DNA from: Pedobacter sp. Leaf41
GTDB lineage: Bacteria; Bacteroidota; Bacteroidia; Sphingobacteriales; Sphingobacteriaceae
NCBI RefSeq assembly: GCF_001422545.1
Contig: NZ_LMLE01000001.1
Location: 1,052,127-1,116,126, forward strand
Direction: 5' to 3'
DNA: 64,000 nt
A program made the position numbers and the translations under genes. A model generated the notes under the pieces. The model did not search any database, was not told where the DNA came from, and saw only the letters and a list, made by a program, of their open reading frames with translations. Below are positions 8,282 to 15,256 of the stretch, one piece after another (the first letter of the stretch is position 1; each line of letters opens with the position of its first letter).

Positions 8282-9637
8282 ATGAAAAATAAACTTTCGA
8301 TAATATTTCTTTTAGCAGGTTGGTTTTTGATGCTATCTGTGCTCGCTCATGCTCAAAATAATGGCTATCCTGCTCAATACGGTCAGCCGTTTACGGGCGT
8401 TCCCGATACCAGGGATGTGATGCTTTATCAGGTAAACACCCGGGCCTTCAGTAAAACAGGTGATTTTACAGGCGTAACTCAAAGATTGAACTCGATTGAA
8501 GACCTTGGTATTAATGTGATCTACCTTATGCCCATTTATCCGGTAGGTAAACTCAAAGGCGCAAATTCTCCTTATGCAACGATGAATTACGATGAGGTAG
8601 GAAAAGAATTTGGTACGCTGAACGATTTACGAAAGTTGGTGGATGAAGCGCATAAAAGAAATATTGCCGTAATGCTTGATATTGTAGCCAATCATACTTC
8701 GTGGGACCATCCCTGGATAAACAAACCGGGTTATTATCTGCGTGATAGTTTGGGCGAAATCAAGTACCCGGAAACCTGGCGGGATGTTGCCCAGCTAGAT
8801 TTCCGCAACCAGGAACTGAGGTTGTCACTAATTCATTCCATGAAGTCCTGGGTATATAAAGCAAATATCGACGGCTTTCGTTGTGATTATGCTGATGGTC
8901 CTCCACTTGATTTCTGGAAACAGGTAAATGATAGTCTGAAGACCATTAAAACCCATAACCTTTTGATGTTGGCCGAGGGCAGTAGTCCCAGATATTTTAC
9001 TGCTGGTTTTGACTACTTTTTTGGTTTCAATTATTTCGGGAATCTGAAAAGTATCTTTAGCAATAATAAATCTGTAAAGTCGATTGATACGTTAAATAAT
9101 AGTGACTATAAAGGTGCAAAGAGTGGCCAGGCAGTGGTTCGATACTTGACAAATCACGATGTCAACGGATCAGACGGCACTCCGCTTGAGCTCTTCGGTG
9201 GCAAAAAAGGGTCAGCTGCCGCCTTCGTTGTTACCGCCTACATGAAAGGCGTTCCAATGATTTATAACGGACAGGAGATAGGAACGCCATTCAGGCTTAC
9301 CTTTCCTTTTACGGGAAAATCCATCGACTGGTCTTTCGAAGAAACTAACCGGGATGTGCTTGAGGAGTATAAGAAAATAGTGGGTTTCCGAAACAAAAGT
9401 AAGGCTGTGCGAAGGGGTGCTTTGGTTTCATACAGTAGCAATGATGTTTGCGTTTTTACCAAAACCCTCGAAAAGCAAACGGTGCTTGTACTAGCAAATT
9501 TGAGAAATAAACCTGTTACGTACCGTCTTCCAGTTAAGCTTAAGGGCAAGTGGACAAACATCTCAGATGGCTCAAAAACCAACCTGGCGCAGGTAGTCAG
9601 GTTGGAACCTTTTCAATACTTAATTTTTCAAAAATAG
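8282..9637 (+). CDS. Secreted GH13 alpha-amylase family glycosyl hydrolase
   Basis: 451 residues with a Sec signal peptide (MKNKLSIIFLLAGWFLMLSVLAHA). The (beta/alpha)8 GH13 signatures are in order: DIVANHT (region I), GFRCDYAD with the nucleophile D202 (region II), MLAEGSS with the acid/base E232 (region III) and YLTNHDVN with H292 and D293 (region IV). All three catalytic carboxylates are present. A short C-terminal beta domain follows (VLVLANLRNKPVTYRLP). It should cut or transfer alpha-glucosidic bonds in the periplasm or at the surface. No sus operon surrounds it, so the precise substrate (maltodextrin or other) is open. Confidence 0.92.
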   Translation: MKNKLSIIFLLAGWFLMLSVLAHAQNNGYPAQYGQPFTGVPDTRDVMLYQVNTRAFSKTGDFTGVTQRLNSIEDLGINVIYLMPIYPVGKLKGANSPYATMNYDEVGKEFGTLNDLRKLVDEAHKRNIAVMLDIVANHTSWDHPWINKPGYYLRDSLGEIKYPETWRDVAQLDFRNQELRLSLIHSMKSWVYKANIDGFRCDYADGPPLDFWKQVNDSLKTIKTHNLLMLAEGSSPRYFTAGFDYFFGFNYFGNLKSIFSNNKSVKSIDTLNNSDYKGAKSGQAVVRYLTNHDVNGSDGTPLELFGGKKGSAAAFVVTAYMKGVPMIYNGQEIGTPFRLTFPFTGKSIDWSFEETNRDVLEEYKKIVGFRNKSKAVRRGALVSYSSNDVCVFTKTLEKQTVLVLANLRNKPVTYRLPVKLKGKWTNISDGSKTNLAQVVRLEPFQYLIFQK

Positions 9638-9740
9638 AAATCATAAGTTTAATGTTGCCTTACTCATAAATTCAAGCCACCTTTTTTACAATATCCTTCG
9701 TCTCACTAAACTTTTGCAGCGGCGTATTGTTTGTTGGCAT

Positions 9741-10823
9741 ATGGAAAAACTTAGCCTCTCTGTAAATACGCTGTTCCTTTTTGTGCTGGCCTTTGGCGGA
9801 CTGTATTTCGCCGCTCCATTTTTGATTCCGTTAACACTGGCTGCAGTGTTGTCGATGGTTTTCATCAGGCTATCCAACTTCTTTGAACGCAAAGGGGCTT
9901 CCAGGGCCTTTGCCTCGCTTGCGTGTATATTGCTGTTCGTTCTTGCCGTGGGGCTGATCATTGCGCTGTTGTCCATCCAACTGGGAAGTCTGGCTGATCA
10001 TCTCGACGGAATGGAAAAGCGAATAGTTGGGATGTTGGAGTCTTTAAAGTCTTGGATCAATGAAACGATTGGGGTCAAAAAGGCAGAGCAGCAAAAGGCC
10101 ATTGAGCAAGGTACCAAGGGCAAATCAGGTGGATTGATCTTATCTTTTGCTTCTGGTTTGATGGGCGTTCTGATCAACACCGTTCTTGTGCTGGTTTACA
10201 TGTTTCTTTTTCTTTCCATGCGTGGCCACATCAAAAAGTTCTTGCTGAAGCTGGTTCCAAATAAGGAAAATGAGGATACAACTGAAGTCATTCATCAGGC
10301 AGGGAAGGTGTCGCAGAAATATCTTAGCGGTCTTGCTGCCATGATCGGTGTATTATGGATCATGTATGGAATAGGTTTTAGCATTGTTGGGGTGGAAAGT
10401 GCCATTTTTTTTGCTGTACTTTGCGGCCTTCTCGAAGTTATCCCATTTATTGGAAATCTGACCGGTACCGGTTTGACTGTGCTCGCCGTTGTAGCGCAGG
10501 GTGGAGATGGAAAGATGATCATCGGTGTTTTAATTACCTACTTTCTTGTGCAATTTTTGCAAAGTTATATTCTGGAACCCGTTATTGTTGGTGAGCAAGT
10601 GAATATTAACCCACTGTTCACCATTATGGCTATTGTGCTGGGTGAGCTGGTGTGGGGTGTCGCGGGAATGATTTTGGCAGTGCCGTTATTGGGGATGGCA
10701 AAAATCATTTGCGATCACTATCCGCATTTGCAGCCTTATGGGTTTCTTATTGGTCCCGAAAATCCCAGAAAACCAAAAACCTCCGTTTTAGATTATTTTA
10801 AGAAGGTGTTTGCTAAAAATTGA
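9741..10823 (+). CDS. AI-2E family transporter (PerM-like permease)
   Basis: About 360 residues, very hydrophobic, with the layout of the AI-2E/PerM family. Two to three N-terminal helices (LFLFVLAFGGLYFAAPFLIPLTLAAVLSMVF) are followed by a soluble stretch around residues 85-130 and then about five more helices including FLVQFLQSYILEPVIVG and MAIVLGELVWGVAGMILAVPLLG, which are family hallmarks. It is an inner-membrane permease; members export quorum signals or act as Na+/H+ antiporters, so the cargo is uncertain. I use the ATG at 9741; an in-frame TTG at 9714 would add nine residues. Confidence 0.88.
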   Translation: MEKLSLSVNTLFLFVLAFGGLYFAAPFLIPLTLAAVLSMVFIRLSNFFERKGASRAFASLACILLFVLAVGLIIALLSIQLGSLADHLDGMEKRIVGMLESLKSWINETIGVKKAEQQKAIEQGTKGKSGGLILSFASGLMGVLINTVLVLVYMFLFLSMRGHIKKFLLKLVPNKENEDTTEVIHQAGKVSQKYLSGLAAMIGVLWIMYGIGFSIVGVESAIFFAVLCGLLEVIPFIGNLTGTGLTVLAVVAQGGDGKMIIGVLITYFLVQFLQSYILEPVIVGEQVNINPLFTIMAIVLGELVWGVAGMILAVPLLGMAKIICDHYPHLQPYGFLIGPENPRKPKTSVLDYFKKVFAKN

Positions 10824-11016
10824 TTTCAAGGATTTAAAAAGAAACCGATTTATTCTTTTTGAAAGCTACCAATGTACGTGCTTTCCATTTTGCGCTCCAG
10901 ATTATTCATCCATCGGTTTTGTAAATAATTTTTCCGCTTTGATAATCTTCTTCGTGGTACTGATTTAAGCTCCAAAGCTATTTTTATTATATGATGAGCA
11001 GAGTTTAAGCAAATGT

Positions 11017-11024
11017 TATCTTTG
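11017..11024 (+). promoter_or_regulatory. Candidate -7 box five bases before a start codon
   Basis: TATCTTTG fits TAnnTTTG exactly and ends only five bases before the ATG at 11030. If used, transcription would start at or next to the start codon, giving a leaderless mRNA. No -33 element is clear. Confidence 0.45.
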
Positions 11025-11029
11025 CGAAA

Positions 11030-11653
11030 ATGAAAAAATCAGGAAAGGAAAATCTTCAGGAAATTTACGGTAAAATCGACATTTATCTTTTCGATCAACT
11101 TCTGAAAGGGACTTACGATCATTGTGAAAAAATACTGGATGCGGGCTGCGGTGAGGGTCGCAATCTGGTGTATTTTCTTCGAAGTGGTTTCGAGGTTTTT
11201 GGGGTTGATCAACAGCCCGAAGCGATTCAGCGAGTTGAGGAACTAGCCCACATTTACGCTGCGAAACCTTTATCCGGTCATTTTCAGGTGGCCAATATAA
11301 CTTCTCTTCCTTTTCCAGATGCAGATTTTGACCTGGTTATTAGCAGTGCGGTTCTTCATTTTGCAGAAAACATGGAACATTTTGAAGCCATGCTTAACGA
11401 GATGTGGCGGGTTTTAAAACCTGGCGGATATTTTTTTTGTCGGCTTGCCTCTGATATTGGAATTGAATCAAGTGTCCACTTTATTGGCAACGGACGTTAT
11501 ATCCTCCCGGATGAGTCTGAGCGATTTTTAGTTAATCAGGAAATGCTTATCCGTTTAACAAAAAAAATGGGAGGTGAGCTGCATGAGCCTATAAAAACCA
11601 CAAATGTTCAAAACCTTCGCAGTATGACCACCTGGTGTGTACAAAAGCAATAG
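11030..11653 (+). CDS. Class I SAM-dependent methyltransferase
   Basis: 207 residues, cytoplasmic, Methyltransf_11 fold. Motif I is ILDAGCGEGRNLVYF near residue 37. The acidic post-I residue is in FGVDQQPEAI, then comes FPDADFDLVISSAVLHFAEN (motifs II/III) and WRVLKPGGYFFCR (post-III), the normal order. The substrate is unknown; small-molecule methylation is common for this group. The start ATG lies right behind a TATCTTTG box and may be read from a leaderless transcript. Single gene; the downstream neighbour is on the other strand. Confidence 0.88.
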   Translation: MKKSGKENLQEIYGKIDIYLFDQLLKGTYDHCEKILDAGCGEGRNLVYFLRSGFEVFGVDQQPEAIQRVEELAHIYAAKPLSGHFQVANITSLPFPDADFDLVISSAVLHFAENMEHFEAMLNEMWRVLKPGGYFFCRLASDIGIESSVHFIGNGRYILPDESERFLVNQEMLIRLTKKMGGELHEPIKTTNVQNLRSMTTWCVQKQ

Positions 11654-11743
11654 AATTAGGGTAAAACGTTAAATCTGAGGGAAAATCATGGGCTTTAAAC
11701 GGAATACTTGCTTTAATGATCCTTATACCGGGCTTCTGTAGCT

Positions 11744-12331
11744 TTATTTTTCTGCTGCTATTTTACGTTTTATCCGGCTTAAGGTTTCAGGTGCTATGCC
11801 GAGATAGGACGCGATTAAGTGTTGTGGGATTCGGTTGCTTACTTCTGGATTCGTTTCAATAAATTCACTATACCGTTCACTGGCAGAGTAGGTTATGGAA
11901 TTTCGAAGTCTACGTTCTTTGGTCACAATACTATTCTGGTATAAAATTCTAAAAAACCTGTCCATTTTGGGCACTTGAAGCGTGAGCGCTTCATAGTTTT
12001 CTTTGGAAATCAAAAGCAACTCAGCATCTTCCAGGGCATCAATGAAGGATACAGATTTTATTCCGGTTAAAAAGCTGCTGAAATCAGATAGCCACCAGCC
12101 TTCCCAGCCGAAAATACTTACACGTTCGATTCCTTTTTCATCAACATTGAAAGTTTTCAGCAAGCCGCTGCATACAAATGCCAAATTCCTGCACACTTCA
12201 CCCTCACTTAACAGATATTGCTTCTTCGCTAATTGTTTAGGTATAAAATGCTCGAAAACCATATGCTTTTCTTCAGGAGAAAGCGATATTTTTCGATCAA
12301 TGTGACTGAAGAGGATTTCAAAACTGTTCAT
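11744..12331 (-). CDS. Crp/Fnr family transcriptional regulator
   Basis: 195 residues: an N-terminal cyclic-nucleotide-binding-type beta barrel (KKQYLLSEGEVCRNLAFVCSGLLKTF) and a C-terminal winged helix with recognition helix HLIASYLGIAPETLSRIKRKI. The conserved arginine and glutamate of cAMP-binding Crp are not evident, and no N-terminal cysteine cluster like that of Fnr is present, so the ligand is unknown. It is divergent from the short-chain reductase gene with 123 bases between them; that space holds an FNR-box-like palindrome, suggesting it controls itself and its neighbour. Confidence 0.88.
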   Translation of the reverse strand: MNSFEILFSHIDRKISLSPEEKHMVFEHFIPKQLAKKQYLLSEGEVCRNLAFVCSGLLKTFNVDEKGIERVSIFGWEGWWLSDFSSFLTGIKSVSFIDALEDAELLLISKENYEALTLQVPKMDRFFRILYQNSIVTKERRLRNSITYSASERYSEFIETNPEVSNRIPQHLIASYLGIAPETLSRIKRKIAAEK

Positions 12332-12391
12332 AAACTTTATTGGTTTGGAATATCAGTACTACCTGTTATTTGAATATATGGATTTGCCCTC

Positions 12392-12405
12392 TTGACAAAT
12401 ATCAA
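12392..12405. promoter_or_regulatory. FNR/Crp-box-like operator
   Basis: TTGAC-AAAT-ATCAA departs from the FNR box TTGAT-N4-ATCAA by one base. With flanking bases it is a CTTGA...TCAAG inverted repeat. It lies between a Crp/Fnr gene and a divergent reductase gene and ends 22 bases before the TAACTTTG -7 box, a normal place for an activator site. Confidence 0.6.
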
Positions 12406-12427
12406 GTGTATTTCAATATCTCGACTA

Positions 12428-12435
12428 TAACTTTG
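12428..12435 (+). promoter_or_regulatory. Candidate -7 box for the reductase gene
   Basis: TAACTTTG fits TAnnTTTG exactly, 19 bases upstream of the reductase ATG at 12455, giving a short leader. The Crp/Fnr-like palindrome sits just upstream. Confidence 0.5.
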
Positions 12436-12454
12436 CACAAATAAAAAGAAAAAT

Positions 12455-13522
12455 ATGAAAAGGATAGCATTAGTGGTAGGAGCAAGTGGCATCACGGGAG
12501 GAAATCTGGCAGAAAAACTGATTGAACAGGGTTGGGAAACATACGGCCTTTCCCGAAGCCCAAATCCGGAGAATGAAAAACTTATACCTGTTGCGGCAGA
12601 CCTGCTTGATTTAAAAAGCTTAGAAACCGGCCTTACTAATATTATGCCGACGCATGTTTTTATTACCACCTGGATGCGGAATGATACGGAAGCGGAAAAT
12701 GTTCGGGTAAACGGATTAATGGTGAGAAACCTGCTGAGCGTCCTTTCGCCAAAAAAAACAGTGGAACATGTAGCACTGGTAACCGGGTTGAAACATTACC
12801 TTGGACCATTTGAGGCTTACGCAAAAGAGGGTTTTCTTCCTGAAACACCTCTCCGAGAGGAACATCCCCGCCTCGATTTGGAAAATTTTTATTATGCTCA
12901 GGAGGATGAGGTTTATGCCGGAGCAGCGAGAGATGGTTATACCTGGAGCATACATCGGCCGCATACGGTAATTGGCCATGCTGTTGGTAACGCCATGAAT
13001 ATGGGAACTACACTGGCAGCTTATGCCACTATCTGTAAGGAAACTGGAAATGCTTTTATTTGGCCAGGTTCAAGGGCACAGTGGGAAGGAATATCTGATG
13101 TAACGGATGCAAGTGTTTTAGCTGCTCATTTAATTTGGGCTTCGACCACAGATGCTGCAAAAAATCAGGCATACAACGTGGTAAATGGAGATGTATTTCG
13201 CTGGAACCGGCTTTGGAAAAAAATTGCAGATTACTTCGAAATTGCTAGTGTTGGCTTCAACGGGGATATAAATCCATTGGAAGATCAGATGAGTAACGCT
13301 TCTTTAATATGGGCTGAAATTGCGAGTAAATATCATTTAAAAGAAACGAACCTGGATCGTTTAGCCTCAGCCTGGCATACTGATCTCGATCTGGGCAGGC
13401 CAATAGAGGTAATGACCAGCATGTCAAAAAGCAGGAAATTCGGGTTTATGGAATATCAGGATACAGAGGAAACTTTTTTTAATTTGTTCGAACGTTTGCG
13501 TGATAAAAAATTGATTCCTTAA
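12455..13522 (+). CDS. SDR-type NAD(P)-dependent reductase (PRISE-like)
   Basis: 355 residues of the extended short-chain dehydrogenase family. The dinucleotide motif is at the N-terminus as VVGASGITGGNLAEKL. Later segments (FITTWMRNDTEAENVRVNGLMVRNLL, then GLKHYLGPFEAY, YYAQEDEVY and WSIHRPHTVIGHA) match the progesterone-5-beta-reductase/iridoid-synthase-like (PRISE) group, whose catalytic residues are Lys and Tyr; K in GLKHYLGP and Y in FYYAQED are both there. It likely reduces an enone or aldehyde with NADPH. It is divergent from a Crp/Fnr regulator that probably controls it. Confidence 0.88.
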   Translation: MKRIALVVGASGITGGNLAEKLIEQGWETYGLSRSPNPENEKLIPVAADLLDLKSLETGLTNIMPTHVFITTWMRNDTEAENVRVNGLMVRNLLSVLSPKKTVEHVALVTGLKHYLGPFEAYAKEGFLPETPLREEHPRLDLENFYYAQEDEVYAGAARDGYTWSIHRPHTVIGHAVGNAMNMGTTLAAYATICKETGNAFIWPGSRAQWEGISDVTDASVLAAHLIWASTTDAAKNQAYNVVNGDVFRWNRLWKKIADYFEIASVGFNGDINPLEDQMSNASLIWAEIASKYHLKETNLDRLASAWHTDLDLGRPIEVMTSMSKSRKFGFMEYQDTEETFFNLFERLRDKKLIP

Positions 13523-13808
13523 ACGAAGTTTTTAAACAAAAAAAAATTTAACAACTTAATCTATTTTGAGGTTAAGCAAAGCAAATCATCAGGCAATGGA
13601 TTATAAAAGGAATGTTAAGCGGTAAAGTCAGGCACAAGCATCCCGATTAAATCGAGCAAAATGGTGGAGGTGCGGCTGTCATAATAGAGACGTAAAATGA
13701 ATTTGGGTATTTTAAAAATTTCTGCTTAGTATTTTTGATAGATAAAATTAATTTGAAATTCTAATTTAGCGCCGAGATTGACTTTAGTAACATTTTCTAT
13801 TCTGCTAT

Positions 13809-15134
13809 ATGAGGTATAACACCATTCGATTTTGCGCTATAATTTTCTTTTTTGCCTCGGCTTTGCCTTGCTTTGGACAACTTACTACCAGCAATGATCT
13901 TGGGATTGTACGGGAAATTCCAATTAAATCTTTTATAGGAAAGCGCTTCAAGGCAGGAGTGGATATCAAGAATATACCATCCGACAGTATCAGCCTGGCG
14001 GGATTCTTTTTTCTTCAGGTTGGAAAAGGAGATTATGATTTTGTTCCCGGAACAAGGCAATCGAAAACTGCTACTAATAAAGATTCTGCCTGGCATCACT
14101 ATGAGATCGCCGGAACAGTAGCGTCAAGTGCACAAAAGGTATGGTTATATGTGAATACCCGTGGAAATGGGGATTTTTATTACGATAACTTTAGCTTCGA
14201 GGTGGAAACGGCTGCTGGTTCGTGGAAAAAAGTAGTTATCCCTAATGCTGATTTCGAAGAATCGCCACTGCCACTTAAAGGCTTTAGGGGAACTGAAACT
14301 TTAAAGGAAAAACAAGGGGTAAAAATAGAACTGGCCTTGGATAGCGATCGAAATATTCTACACCATCTGCATATAAACTCCAGAAATGCAAAGATCATTT
14401 ATCCTTATGGACGTGATAAACTCAAAGGCAAATACATCAATGTTGCGGGCTCAAGAATTTATTGTGAAACTTATGGATCAGGCGAACCTTTGCTGTTGCT
14501 ACATGGTAACGGTGGATCGATTAGTGATTTCAAATCGCAGATAGGGGAGTTTACTAAGCACTTTCAAGTAATCGCAGTAGATACCAGGGCACAGGGGAAA
14601 AGTTCAGGAAATAGGTCTGAATCCCTTTCGTATGATCTTTTTGCGGAAGATATGAAAACGCTTTTAGATAGTCTACATCTCAAAAATGTGAATATTTTAG
14701 GTTGGAGTGATGGAGGAAATACCGGTCTTACTCTTGCCATTAAAAATCCTGATTACGTTAAAAGATTAGTAGTGATGGGCGCTAACCTTAATCCTGAGGA
14801 ATCCTCTGTTAGTCCGACAATTTTGAAGCAAACTAAAAGTGACCTGAATAAGCTAAAGTCGAAAAACAATCCTGAAGATAAAAATACCATGCTGCTCCTC
14901 GAGATGTTATTAAAGGAGCCGCAGATTGATCAAAAGTCGCTTAAAAACATAACCGCCAAAACGTTAGTGCTTGCGAGTGAAAAAGATATTATTTTAGAGG
15001 CGCATACCCGATCTATTGCAGAGGGAATACCCGGAGCAAAATTACAGCTGCTACAAGGTGCAACCCATTTCGCTCCCAAAGAAAATCCGTCAGCTTTCAA
15101 CAAAATTGTGCTGGATTTTTTAATGTGGAAATAA
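13809..15134 (+). CDS. Exported alpha/beta hydrolase with extra N-terminal beta domain
   Basis: 441 residues. A Sec signal peptide (about residues 1-23, ending ALPCFG) is followed by a roughly 180-residue region with alternating strands (WHHYEIAGTVASSAQKVWLYVNTRGNGDFYYDNFSFEVE) that looks like a jelly-roll or carbohydrate-binding-type domain. The catalytic half starts near residue 210: LLLLHGNGG (oxyanion loop), nucleophile S300 in GWSDGG, the acid in VLASEKDII and H420 in GATHFAP, a complete triad. It should be a periplasmic or surface esterase/hydrolase. The domain pairing is unusual. Substrate unknown. Confidence 0.85.
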   Translation: MRYNTIRFCAIIFFFASALPCFGQLTTSNDLGIVREIPIKSFIGKRFKAGVDIKNIPSDSISLAGFFFLQVGKGDYDFVPGTRQSKTATNKDSAWHHYEIAGTVASSAQKVWLYVNTRGNGDFYYDNFSFEVETAAGSWKKVVIPNADFEESPLPLKGFRGTETLKEKQGVKIELALDSDRNILHHLHINSRNAKIIYPYGRDKLKGKYINVAGSRIYCETYGSGEPLLLLHGNGGSISDFKSQIGEFTKHFQVIAVDTRAQGKSSGNRSESLSYDLFAEDMKTLLDSLHLKNVNILGWSDGGNTGLTLAIKNPDYVKRLVVMGANLNPEESSVSPTILKQTKSDLNKLKSKNNPEDKNTMLLLEMLLKEPQIDQKSLKNITAKTLVLASEKDIILEAHTRSIAEGIPGAKLQLLQGATHFAPKENPSAFNKIVLDFLMWK

Positions 15135-15256
15135 TTGCTGTCATCTGGGTTCAGTATCCTTTTTTATTTATAGAGATTTACGGTGTTATTGAAGATGCTC
15201 GAGCAAGCGTGATATCCAAATTCATATAAGTTAATTGCCGAAAATACTTTTAAATG

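Noticed and set aside
9579..9605. CCAACCTG/CAGGTTGG hairpin as a terminator
   Set aside because: It lies within the last codons of the GH13 gene and is not followed by a T-run.
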